A stretch of 12,808 nt of DNA from Acidobacteriota bacterium (lineage in GTDB: Bacteria > Acidobacteriota > Blastocatellia > Pyrinomonadales > Pyrinomonadaceae): contig JACCYR010000129.1 in assembly GCA_013696385.1 (NCBI GenBank), forward strand, positions 1 through 12,808. Direction: 5' to 3'. Below the pieces are notes generated by a model. The model worked only from the letters and a program-made list of their open reading frames with translations. It ran no database searches and was not told the DNA's origin. The translations under genes and the position numbers were made by a program. Below are positions 1 to 7,770 of this stretch, piece by piece. Within the stretch, counting starts at the first letter, position 1. The number at the start of each line of letters is the position of its first letter.

Positions 1-2107
1 CGGCATTCGGATTTATCAAACGCTCATTCAGATAAGCCAAATATGCCGGACTGCGACGCGGAAAACGATAACCGCCGCCGAAATCAAAGTCAAAAGCGTT
101 GTTGATGGTGCCGATGAATAAACCCACTGCTACTTTTTTGTTAATTTGACTGTTAATGTTTCCGCTGGCATATTGCTGCCACGTCGAACGCTCGCCTTCG
201 CCGAAAAATGCGCCGTTTCGCGTTGGCGAACGCTTTAATCCGAATTCTTCTTCAAAAATTCGCTCAAAGAAAACACCGGTTTGAAAGTTGGCGGAAGTAT
301 TGTGCTGAAAACTGAAACTAAAATTAGAAGAGAGACCAATATCCTGCGAGCGTCCCTGCCAATCGTATTTGGTCGAAACAGCAGGTCGCCAGTCAACGCG
401 AATAATTTTTGATTTCGGCTTCGGCTCGGTGCTTAAACGTCCAGCGAGAAAAATGCTGTTTGTGTTTGTGCGGCGCGTAAAACCGGCATCAGCGCGGTAA
501 TCTCTTGTTCTGCCGCTCGTTTCAAGATAAAAGCCGCGATTTTTTTCCGTGTAATCCAAATTCCATGTATAACCGAAACCGTTTCCGGTTCGATAATTTC
601 GATATTGATTGTTATCGCAAATTTCGCGGTTGCGCCGCGCTTGAAACGGATTAAGCGTCGGTTCAAAGGTCGCATCAAAGAAACACCGGCGCGAGTTTGT
701 TCCAACCACTTGAAATTGTGATGTTGTTTTCGGATTTAGTTTGAAACGCCCGTCAAAACTGCCCAAAACATTGCGCTGTTCGGGAAAACTACGGTAAGTG
801 CCGAAAAACCCGATGTTGTTTTCCTTGCCGAAATCACGCTTGATGCGAAAGACACCGAAAAGTGCGTTTTTGTCCAAAAATTCGTTGATGCGCGGTCGCA
901 GATTCGGATTATTTCGTTCATCCTCGTCGTAATTTCCGGGCGCGTTGTCGGAAGCGGCAAGAAATCCGAAGGAAGTTTTACCAATTTTTCCAGTTAATTT
1001 TGCCGCTAAATCAGGGTCAACAATCGTCCGTGAATAAAAAACTTGCAGTAGTGATTGGAAAATTTCCGAGCCTTCAAGAAAAAACGGGCGTTTTTCCTGA
1101 AAGAAAATCGGGAAACGTTGGTTTGCCGTAACCACCGGCGCGTCCGCTTCAATTTCCGCAAAGTCGGGGTTATAAGCCGCGTCCAAAGTTATATTCGGCG
1201 TAATCGTGTATTTGAGCGTTATGCCAATATCTTGTTTGATGGATTGATTAACAAATCTATCGGAATCAAATGTGTTTGGATAGACGGCAAAACGTCTGCC
1301 ACTTTCGGAAATCGTCACGCTCGGCGTAATTTCCAGTGTTCGCTCGGTTTTTATTTCATCAAGCCCGCCGATTTTGCCATATTTAATTAGCTGTCCCGAA
1401 ATGTTGCGGTCATCCGGCATCCACGAATCAAACTCGTCGTTAAGCCGGTCAATGTTTCGCGCCACGTTAAAGCCCCAAAATTTGCCTTTGCCCGCCGAAT
1501 AACGCAAAGATTTAAATGGAATTTTAACTTCAACCGACCAGCCCCAATCTTCGATTATGCCTTTTGATTCCATCACAATGTCAACCGAAAAATCCGGTCC
1601 TTGCCCTTCGGTAAAAATTCCGTCCTGCTGTATTCCCAACGGATTAAAGCCAAGAACGTAAGCGCGGCGTTGGTCGTCGTAAGTGTCAAGCCAGACGCGG
1701 ACATTATCTTCACCGAAAACTTCGTCGCGCTTGGCTACTGTCGCCCGAATTTTGTCGCGTTCATCCCAGCATTTGAAACCGATGTAGAGATTTTTTTCGT
1801 CGTAAGCCAAATATGCTTCAGTCGGTTTCGATGGTGCAATATTGTCGCCCGGATTCGTTTGAATAAAATCTTTGAAAATTGCGGCGGTCTTCCAAATCTC
1901 ATCATCAAGTTTGCCGTCAATTACGGGCGATGCGGAAATTTTCGGAACTGATACCGGTTTTGCCTTTTCGGGTGGAAGATTTGATTTCGGATTTCCGGCA
2001 GCAGTCTTTTTATTGTCTGAATCATCAGAAGTATTTGAATTTGACGGCTGTGCCTGGATATAAATTGTAAAAAATATAATGGCAAAAAAAGCGTAAAACT
2101 TTTTCAT
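1..2107 (-). CDS. DUF5916 family protein with N-terminal CBM9-like domain (3' end off window)
   Basis: The frame is open without a stop from an ATG at 2107 to the left edge, about 702 codons, so the C-terminus is missing. A signal peptide is visible (Lys-Lys at residues 2-3, hydrophobic core about 4-18, possible cleavage near Gln20), followed by a polar Ser/Asn/Asp/Pro linker to about residue 55. Residues about 57-245 resemble the carbohydrate-binding CBM9-like domain, with the hallmark PVIDGKLDDEIW, then LAYDEKNLYIGF and, further on, ARNIDRLNDEFDSWMP. The rest is rich in alternating aromatic/polar segments and RPFFLEG, as in DUF5916, which is predicted to form an outer-membrane beta-barrel. 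The start is supported by a TGAGGTG Shine-Dalgarno (2112-2118) four bases upstream. It lies behind the DUF4097 gene on the same strand with a 153-bp gap. Family function is unestablished; a surface role, possibly glycan related, is inference. Confidence 0.87.
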   Translation of the reverse strand, partial: MKKFYAFFAIIFFTIYIQAQPSNSNTSDDSDNKKTAAGNPKSNLPPEKAKPVSVPKISASPVIDGKLDDEIWKTAAIFKDFIQTNPGDNIAPSKPTEAYLAYDEKNLYIGFKCWDERDKIRATVAKRDEVFGEDNVRVWLDTYDDQRRAYVLGFNPLGIQQDGIFTEGQGPDFSVDIVMESKGIIEDWGWSVEVKIPFKSLRYSAGKGKFWGFNVARNIDRLNDEFDSWMPDDRNISGQLIKYGKIGGLDEIKTERTLEITPSVTISESGRRFAVYPNTFDSDRFVNQSIKQDIGITLKYTITPNITLDAAYNPDFAEIEADAPVVTANQRFPIFFQEKRPFFLEGSEIFQSLLQVFYSRTIVDPDLAAKLTGKIGKTSFGFLAASDNAPGNYDEDERNNPNLRPRINEFLDKNALFGVFRIKRDFGKENNIGFFGTYRSFPEQRNVLGSFDGRFKLNPKTTSQFQVVGTNSRRCFFDATFEPTLNPFQARRNREICDNNQYRNYRTGNGFGYTWNLDYTEKNRGFYLETSGRTRDYRADAGFTRRTNTNSIFLAGRLSTEPKPKSKIIRVDWRPAVSTKYDWQGRSQDIGLSSNFSFSFQHNTSANFQTGVFFERIFEEEFGLKRSPTRNGAFFGEGERSTWQQYASGNINSQINKKVAVGLFIGTINNAFDFDFGGGYRFPRRSPAYLAYLNERLINPNA

Positions 2108-2111
2108 ACGA

Positions 2112-2118
2112 CACCTCA
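2112..2118 (-). promoter_or_regulatory. Shine-Dalgarno of the DUF5916 gene
   Basis: TGAGGTG on the minus strand, with its AGGTG core ending four bases before the ATG at 2107. It fixes the start, since no other in-frame start has a comparable site. Confidence 0.7.
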
Positions 2119-2260
2119 GTATTTATAAAAAGAAATAAATTTCAGATTAGGAAGCAAATTTTAAAGTTACTTGTTTTGACTAAAACGTAGATTTGGTCAG
2201 GAAGTTTCAAAAAAAATTACGTGAAAGCAAAATAAACTCTCGTATATTACAAATTTATTA

Positions 2261-4090
2261 TCAATTTGCTTTCATTATGCTTGCGTTACGAACAAACATT
2301 TGTCCATCGGTCGTTTGTAACTGATAGACTACGCCGCCTCTGCCGATGCGCCAATTGTTTTCTTTTTCTTTTGTCAAAGGTAATCCTTCACTGATAATAT
2401 CTTTGTTTGTCGCCAGATTTGCATTAGTGTTTTCAGGCAAAGTCAAAATTATTGTGCCCTCTTCGGTATGTGCAAAAAGTTTCTGAAAATCGCCTTCAAG
2501 ACTCATATCGCCGTCTTTGGTTTGAGCATAGACTTCGCCCATAAAACCGATTACGCGGATGCGTCCGTCCGTCGCTGTCAAGCGCAGTTTGCCGTCCGCG
2601 TCGCGCACGTTCAACGCGCCGTCCGCGCCGATTAGTTCAATCTCGCCCGAAACGCCTTCGAGCCGAATTTCACCACTCGCAACGATTTTCAGATTCGACT
2701 TTTTTGGCACAAAAACCTCCACGCGAACGCGATTCGGTTCGTTAAATTGCGCTGCGTCGTTATTTATGACATTTATATTTACTGTCGAATCTGTATGGTC
2801 AACCTTAAATTCCAACGGCATTTGATTGGGCATTTGCGAGATTCTCGTTACAAAATACTGCACCTCTGATTTGTCCCAACCGCGCACGCTGACCGCGCTG
2901 TTTTTCGCTTCAATCGTAATTTGCGGAACGCCTTTGACCGCAAAAGATTCACTTTTTTTTTCAATCTTGGGCGACCAATTTGCGTTTGACATTTGCGCCA
3001 TAACTTCCTGTTGCCGTATCTGCGCTTCTTTTATTGCTGCCTGAATCTCTTTGGAATTAATTATGGCGGCTGATTGTTTAATTACATCCGCCGTTATTTT
3101 GTCAATCTCCGGCTGAATTTTCACAATTTCTTTCTGCGCTTCCTTTACAGCTTTCGCCACATCTTTATCTATCTTGACCGAATTGACGGAAGTTTCATCG
3201 TCCCAATCATCATCCTTGTTTTTAGCCGAAAGAAGATTAGTCGCGGTATTCGGATTTTTGCCGTCGTTTTTCCGCCGCACCGACAACGCGCCGTTGACAC
3301 TGTTAAGCCGAATTTGCACGTCGCCGCTTCCGATTCTGCCGTAAAGATTACGCCCGACATATTGCCCTTTGCGAACAGGCAAACCAAAATCGTTATTGAT
3401 ATTTCCGTTTAGCGTATCGGCTTTGACGGTGGCGTTTGCGTCAGACGGAATAGTTAAATTTACCGTTCCGTTGACGGTGTTGAGTGAAATGCGACTTCCC
3501 GCTTGCAGTTGGTCGAAATCGGCTTCGACCGTCCCGTTGACGGTTGATAAATTTGCCGTGCCACGTAGATTCGTCGCTTTGACTTCTCCGTTGACGGCAG
3601 AGGCTTTGGTCAAATTTTCCGTGTTTGAAATACTGACCGAACCGTTGACGGTTTCGATTTCGTCTAAAATCGCGCCGCGCGGAACAATTAGATGAAATTC
3701 GACTTGCAGTTTGCCGTCATTCCGATTTTTGTCGCCGTTTCTGCTCCTCCTCATATTGTCATAATCGGTTTCGACGCTGAAGGAATCCTGCCGCGCGTCA
3801 ATTTTAATTTCAACTTCCGATAATCTTTCCTTACTGTCGGCGATTTTGACGGCTTCGAGTTTAACTTGCGGGTTGTCCCAAGTTTCAATTGTAATCGAAC
3901 CGTTGATGTTTGAAACGCTGACTCTGCCGCTTGCATTAAGCGGATAAGTTTGCTCAAATCTTTCGGTTTCGTCAAGTTTGATGACTTTTCTAAGGTTTGA
4001 TTCCGTGTAGCCGTAATTTGTTTGAACGGGTAAAGTGCTTTCAGTCGAAAACATCAACCCGGCGAAAATAAGTGAATATAACCAAGACAT
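2261..4090 (-). CDS. DUF4097 family beta-strand repeat protein with helical insert
   Basis: A 609-residue protein with a short N-terminal hydrophobic segment (about residues 4-14) that suggests export. Two beta-rich regions of DUF4097 type (about 50-275 and 383-600) flank a highly charged, helix-prone stretch at about 305-368 (Lys/Glu/Gln/Ala-rich, possibly coiled coil). The first half carries a recurring turn motif: NINGS (61-65), TVNGS (147-151), AVNGE (165-169), TVNGT (183-187 and 205-209), TLNGN (226-230), SVNGA (264-268), about 15-37 residues apart, typical of a right-handed beta-solenoid. The second half shows the related forms GEIRLEG, GEIELIG and GDMSLEG. The start ATG has an AAGGAG (4100-4105) nine bases upstream, and an in-frame TAA just before it excludes a longer form. 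Molecular function is not known for the family; an exported or surface role is inferred. It is divergent from the PHP gene. Confidence 0.88.
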   Translation of the reverse strand: MSWLYSLIFAGLMFSTESTLPVQTNYGYTESNLRKVIKLDETERFEQTYPLNASGRVSVSNINGSITIETWDNPQVKLEAVKIADSKERLSEVEIKIDARQDSFSVETDYDNMRRSRNGDKNRNDGKLQVEFHLIVPRGAILDEIETVNGSVSISNTENLTKASAVNGEVKATNLRGTANLSTVNGTVEADFDQLQAGSRISLNTVNGTVNLTIPSDANATVKADTLNGNINNDFGLPVRKGQYVGRNLYGRIGSGDVQIRLNSVNGALSVRRKNDGKNPNTATNLLSAKNKDDDWDDETSVNSVKIDKDVAKAVKEAQKEIVKIQPEIDKITADVIKQSAAIINSKEIQAAIKEAQIRQQEVMAQMSNANWSPKIEKKSESFAVKGVPQITIEAKNSAVSVRGWDKSEVQYFVTRISQMPNQMPLEFKVDHTDSTVNINVINNDAAQFNEPNRVRVEVFVPKKSNLKIVASGEIRLEGVSGEIELIGADGALNVRDADGKLRLTATDGRIRVIGFMGEVYAQTKDGDMSLEGDFQKLFAHTEEGTIILTLPENTNANLATNKDIISEGLPLTKEKENNWRIGRGGVVYQLQTTDGQMFVRNASIMKAN

Positions 4091-4099
4091 AACTGCATT

Positions 4100-4105
4100 C
4101 TCCTT
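4100..4105 (-). promoter_or_regulatory. Shine-Dalgarno of the DUF4097 gene
   Basis: AAGGAG on the minus strand, nine bases from the ATG at 4090. An out-of-frame ATG lies between them (4096-4098) and is not the start. Confidence 0.7.
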
Positions 4106-4190
4106 TTAGAATAAATATAAAATAAATTCAGGAATTTTTTCCTTTGTTATTTGAAGAACACCGCAAGTTTCTGGTTTGTGACATTTTTTT

Positions 4191-4219
4191 TCGACAGACT
4201 TTATTTTTCCAACGATTAT
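4191..4219 (+). promoter_or_regulatory. Possible sigma-70-like promoter for the PHP gene
   Basis: TCGACA (5 of 6 to the -35 consensus), 17 bases, then GATTAT (4 of 6 to the -10). A second possible -10, TACACT, with an upstream TG (4219-4227), overlaps. Assigned by eye only. Confidence 0.25.
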
Positions 4220-4382
4220 GCTACACTTTTCGCAGGTTAAATGCTCTCTCCCTTCTTAATATGGTGTGTCAACACAAACGAATACAACACTTTACCATAA
4301 TTAGACATCTGACGATTTACTTTATTAATTGAATTTGATAGTTTTATTGATTTAATTAACGCGAGAATTTACGGAGAATGAA

Positions 4383-5609
4383 ATGAACTTAAAACAAACT
4401 CGATTGCATATCTTGCACAAGCCAAAAGACTTGAGCAAAGAGGCTAAGACAGGTGTTTCTCTCCATTGTCATACCGAACATTCCAAAGAAATGCTTGATT
4501 TTGTGCCGCATTATGCTGACAAATTACCAATTATTTCGTATTTTTGGAACAAGGAACGAATTAGATATTTGAACCGCGAAGGCAAAAATCCTGATTTTTC
4601 AACCGGCTATTGGTCGCCGCCTTTAACTCCGCAGGAAGTTTATAATCTTGAAAAAACGCAGATTAACCAGTCAGGTCTTGATGCCATCGCATCAATAACT
4701 GACCACGACAGTATTGCTGCCAATTTGCAGGTCTGCGAAACCACTGCCAATGAACAAGCCCCGATTTCGTTGGAATGGACAGTTCCCTATTCATACGGTT
4801 TTTTTCACGTCGGCGTTCATAATTTGCCGAAAGACCGCGCCGTTGAACTAACAAAAACTTTGCTTGATTACACTTTTAATAAAGAAAATCACAGCAACGA
4901 AAACTTGTGCGAAATGTTTTTAATGCTCAGCGCGCTTCCTGAAGTTCTGGTCGTTCTCAACCATCCGATTTGGGATATTGAAATGGTTGGCAAAGAAAAA
5001 CATGCGGTTTTGCTCAAAAATTTTCTGAAAGAACACGGTCGTTATATTCACGCATTAGAGATCAACGGTTTTCGCTCGTGGTCAGAAAATAAAGCCGTCA
5101 TTGAGATGGCAGAAGCGTTTGGCTATCCGATTGTAACGGGCGGCGATCGTCACGGCTGTCAGCCAAACACGGTTATCAATCTAACCAACAGCAAAACTTT
5201 TGCGGAGTTTGCCGAAGAAATCCGCGTTGACCGGCGCAGCGAAGTTGTTTTGATGCCCGAATATCGGCAGCCGCTTCACTCGCGCCAATTACAGTCTTTT
5301 TCGGAAATTTTGAGAAATTATCCCGAATTTCCCGAAGGTCGCCAAAAATGGTTTGACCGCGTTTATTTCGACATCGGTGATGGCGGAGGCGTGCGCCAGC
5401 TTTCAGTTCATTGGATACGCGGCGGTCCGGCGTGGCTGCGGATAGCGATTTGGACGCTTGGAGTTTTGGGCAGTCCAAAGATGCGACCCGTATTTGCTCT
5501 GGCGCGGAAACGATATGACCGAGTGCCAAAAGATGCCGATAAAACAAAATTTGAGATTCCGAACTTAGAAGATATTACGCCCAATCTTTCATCGGACGCA
5601 GTTTTATAA
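4383..5609 (+). CDS. PHP-domain metal-dependent phosphoesterase
   Basis: A 408-residue cytosolic-looking protein with no signal peptide or membrane segment. The PHP metal-binding motifs appear in order: HCH (His28, His30), TDHDS (Asp107, His108, Asp109), Glu131, then FHVGVH (His142, His146), NHP with His194, and GGDRHG (Asp255, His257). This is a full set of likely trinuclear-metal ligands, so the enzyme should be active; PHP enzymes hydrolyse phosphomonoesters or nucleic-acid phosphodiesters. The C-terminal ~130 residues are not a recognised domain to me and contain a hydrophobic patch near LRIAIWTLGVLG. The start ATG follows GGAG (4373-4376) by six bases; an ATG at 4378 is out of frame. A strong terminator follows. 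Proximity to two glycosyltransferases suggests a sugar-phosphate or lipid-linked phosphate substrate, but that is inference. Confidence 0.85.
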   Translation: MNLKQTRLHILHKPKDLSKEAKTGVSLHCHTEHSKEMLDFVPHYADKLPIISYFWNKERIRYLNREGKNPDFSTGYWSPPLTPQEVYNLEKTQINQSGLDAIASITDHDSIAANLQVCETTANEQAPISLEWTVPYSYGFFHVGVHNLPKDRAVELTKTLLDYTFNKENHSNENLCEMFLMLSALPEVLVVLNHPIWDIEMVGKEKHAVLLKNFLKEHGRYIHALEINGFRSWSENKAVIEMAEAFGYPIVTGGDRHGCQPNTVINLTNSKTFAEFAEEIRVDRRSEVVLMPEYRQPLHSRQLQSFSEILRNYPEFPEGRQKWFDRVYFDIGDGGGVRQLSVHWIRGGPAWLRIAIWTLGVLGSPKMRPVFALARKRYDRVPKDADKTKFEIPNLEDITPNLSSDAVL

Positions 5610-5633
5610 ATTTGTACGGTTATAATTTTTTTT

Positions 5634-5669
5634 GTTGAGCGGCGGTCTTTGACCGCCTCTCAACTTTTT
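5634..5669 (+). terminator. Rho-independent terminator after the PHP gene
   Basis: A 14-bp stem with one mismatch (arms 5634-5647 and 5651-5664; left arm GTTGAGCGGCGGTC), a TTT loop, and a run of five T right after the second arm. On the plus strand this is a good intrinsic terminator 24 bases after the PHP stop. It sits 15 bases before the start chosen for the next gene, so that gene needs read-through or its own promoter. On the minus strand the arm is followed by A's, so it should act in one direction only. Confidence 0.8.
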
Positions 5670-5684
5670 AAGATTAATTTTATT

Positions 5685-6884
5685 GTGAAAGAAGTTTTAC
5701 GCGTTGCATATTTTCCCGATTCGTTTCTAGAAATCAACGGCGTAGCGATGACAAGTAATAAACTCACCGGATTCGTTCGCCGGCGCGGTTATCCTTTTTT
5801 GTGTATCTATGCAGGCAAAAAAACAGAAGTTACGCAGGACGCAAATATCACCTTCGTTTCGCTTAAACGCTCCGCTCTGTCTTTCAGGATGGACGAAGAC
5901 TTAAAATACGATCCGCTTTTTCAGCGGCACGTTTCGCTGGTTCAAAAAGAATTGGAAAAATTTCGCCCCGACGTTTTTCACATTACAGGCTTAAATGATG
6001 TTAGTATTATCGGCGCGTATCTAGCATGGAAAATGGATGTTGCGCTGGTCGGTTCGTGGCATACGAATCTGCATGAATACGCCGCCTGTCGGTTGCGAAC
6101 AAAATTTAGTTTTCTGCCGGAAAATATTTGCTATTCATTTACCGATTTTCTCGAAAAAAGGATATTAGACGGCGCAAAACTTTATTATCGAATGCCGCAA
6201 ATCCTGCTTGCGCCTAATCAAGAATTGATTGATATGCTGACCGAAGGAACGCGAAGAACTGTGCGTCTAATGATTCGCGGGGTTGATACGGAAATTTTTT
6301 CGACGGAAAAGCGGACGGTCAATGACGGCATTTTGCGTTTCGGTTTTGTCGGCAGACTACGCTCTGAAAAAAACGTAAGAATATTGGCGGATTTGGAAAA
6401 AGCACTTTTCAAAGCGGGCAAAAATAATTTTAAATTTCTAATCGTCGGCGAAGGCGATGAACGTGCATATTTGGAAAAAAATATGCAGACAGCGGAACTA
6501 ACTGGCGTTCTTGAAGGTGGGCAATTATCTGAGGCTTATGCTAATATGGACGTTTTCGTATTTCCGTCGGAAACCGATGCTTTTGGAAATGTTCCGCAAG
6601 AGGCGATGGCTTCAGGTGTTCCTGCTCTGGTTACAAATCAAGGCGGACCAAAATTTATCGTTAAACACGGCGAAACCGGTTTTATTGCCAAAAACTTTGA
6701 TGAATTTGTCAAATACTCCATCGAATTGATAGACAATCCCAAAAAACTGGCGGAAATGAAAAAGTTGTCGCGTGAATTTGCGCTGTCGCGCTCATGGGAT
6801 TCGGTTTTTGAAACTGTTTATCAAGCATATAATGAAGCAAAGGTGTTTTTGGACGGCAAGAAAAAATTGAGAAAGAAGAAATAA
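5685..6884 (+). CDS. GT4-family glycosyltransferase (SqdX/MgtA-like type)
   Basis: A 399-residue GT-B enzyme transferring a sugar from a nucleotide-sugar donor, probably at the inner face of the membrane. The N-terminal acceptor domain starts VAYFPDSFLEINGVAMTSNKL and has SWHTNLHEY around His126, as in SqdX, MgtA and PimB-type enzymes. The C-terminal donor domain shows RGVDTEIF (Arg198-Asp201), GFVGRLRSEKN (from Gly220) and TDAFGNVPQEAMASG. In the usual EX7E position the first acid is Asp298 with Glu306, a DX7E form known in that subgroup. The tail KKKLRKKK has seven basic residues of eight, which could bind anionic lipids. I chose GTG 5685, because the upstream in-frame TTG at 5649 lies within the terminator hairpin; the Shine-Dalgarno is weak. 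Sugar and acceptor are unknown. Confidence 0.85.
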   Translation: MKEVLRVAYFPDSFLEINGVAMTSNKLTGFVRRRGYPFLCIYAGKKTEVTQDANITFVSLKRSALSFRMDEDLKYDPLFQRHVSLVQKELEKFRPDVFHITGLNDVSIIGAYLAWKMDVALVGSWHTNLHEYAACRLRTKFSFLPENICYSFTDFLEKRILDGAKLYYRMPQILLAPNQELIDMLTEGTRRTVRLMIRGVDTEIFSTEKRTVNDGILRFGFVGRLRSEKNVRILADLEKALFKAGKNNFKFLIVGEGDERAYLEKNMQTAELTGVLEGGQLSEAYANMDVFVFPSETDAFGNVPQEAMASGVPALVTNQGGPKFIVKHGETGFIAKNFDEFVKYSIELIDNPKKLAEMKKLSREFALSRSWDSVFETVYQAYNEAKVFLDGKKKLRKKK

Positions 6885-6935
6885 TTTAAATTGTAACTTA
6901 ACGATAATGTCGGAAAGTATTTTGGACATAAATAA

Positions 6936-7766
6936 ATGACTAATGTTGAAGAAATACATCGCTCGATAGCCGAAGCTGATGATTTGGAAGAAGTAGAAGA
7001 GCAGGAGATTTCCATCGGTGATGTTTTCCGCAGTCTCGCGCAGCATCCGTTTCAGATTATTATGCGATGGAATTGGAAATCTGCTTTGCTTGGCGCAGTT
7101 TTGCGAGCTTCATTTTATTTTACGGTTTATAAGGCAAGCAAAGAATCTTGGATTGTTACTTTTACGGCGGTTATCATCGAGTTAGCTTTTCGATTTGTTA
7201 CTTCCGGCATTTCCGGTTCATTAGTCCAGTCGTTTCGCCGTGCGACACCGGCTTGGCTGGCAACGCTGATTGTTACAATTTCGCTGCCGATCTTTAGCCA
7301 TACTATTGAATACATCACGCATTATTCGCAAGAACATTTTTTTAGCAATGTTTTTGCCGCCTCCGAAAACAATGCGCGGCAAAAAGCCTTTGGCATTTCA
7401 GTTTTGTTTTCGGTGCTGTCGGCTTTATTTAATCTATTTGTGATGCGTCACGGCGTTTTGCTGGTCGGCGCGGGACGCGAAACGAAATCGTTCGGGAGCG
7501 ATTTGAAAAGAATACCGCTTCTTATTCTTGAGTTTATAACCTTCTTGCCTCTTCAAATTTTAAGTTTTATGAACAAAGGCAAAATTTTGGCGGCAATCGG
7601 AGTTTTTTCGGCTTTCGGACTAGCAATCGGCACATTACTCGGCGTTTTTCGTGGTAAATGGTCATGGGCGTGGACGACTGCACTCGGCGCGTGGGCGATT
7701 ATGCTGGTTTGGACGCTGGTTGTTGCCTTTGGTGTGCGGATTTATCGTCAATATGTAAAAAACTAA
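6936..7766 (+). CDS. Hypothetical seven-helix membrane protein
   Basis: A 276-residue protein I do not recognise. Residues 1-30 are strongly acidic (11 Asp/Glu, one Arg), then seven hydrophobic segments: about 48-66, 72-90, 106-126, 151-170, 192-211, 216-237 and 244-268. A large polar loop (127-150) separates the third and fourth. There is no obvious catalytic motif; the motif-like elements are RHGVLLVGAGRETKSFG (171-187) between helices four and five and RRATPAWLA (101-109). The ATG has only a short GGA ten bases upstream. It follows the first GT4 gene by 51 bases and precedes the second by four, so it is probably co-translated with the latter. A role as carrier, flippase or anchor for the glycosyltransferases is a guess from position. 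Confidence 0.8.
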   Translation: MTNVEEIHRSIAEADDLEEVEEQEISIGDVFRSLAQHPFQIIMRWNWKSALLGAVLRASFYFTVYKASKESWIVTFTAVIIELAFRFVTSGISGSLVQSFRRATPAWLATLIVTISLPIFSHTIEYITHYSQEHFFSNVFAASENNARQKAFGISVLFSVLSALFNLFVMRHGVLLVGAGRETKSFGSDLKRIPLLILEFITFLPLQILSFMNKGKILAAIGVFSAFGLAIGTLLGVFRGKWSWAWTTALGAWAIMLVWTLVVAFGVRIYRQYVKN

Positions 7767-7770
7767 CTCT

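Larger units (their letters stand above)
4091..4382. other. Divergent intergenic region between DUF4097 and PHP genes
   Basis: 292 bp, AT-rich, and must hold the promoters of two divergent genes. On the plus strand TCGACA (4191-4196), a 17-base spacer and GATTAT (4214-4219) form a weak sigma-70-like match that would leave a leader of roughly 155 bases before the PHP gene. A short inverted repeat, TGTGT-CA-ACACA (4265-4276), lies in that leader and could bind a regulator. On the minus strand the same site contains TTGACA, but no convincing -10 box follows. I see no credible protein in the region. Confidence 0.5.

Noticed and set aside
1055..2070. Several plus-strand frames of 60-116 codons in the DUF5916 gene
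   Set aside because: They are antisense shadows of a long continuous gene with clear domain motifs.
2209..2240. Terminator for the DUF4097 gene
   Set aside because: A T-run exists on the minus strand, but the preceding inverted repeat is short and mismatched.
4144..4332. 62-codon plus-strand frame in the divergent intergenic region
   Set aside because: Composition is Phe/Leu/Arg-rich as expected of AT-rich non-coding DNA, there is no Shine-Dalgarno, and it overlaps the likely promoter.
5176..5547. 123-codon minus-strand frame inside the PHP gene
   Set aside because: It is antisense to a gene with all catalytic motifs, and its product has no recognisable family.
5649..5684. TTG start for the first glycosyltransferase
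   Set aside because: It lies in the loop of a strong terminator hairpin, and family proteins begin near the GTG-started VAYFPDSF segment.
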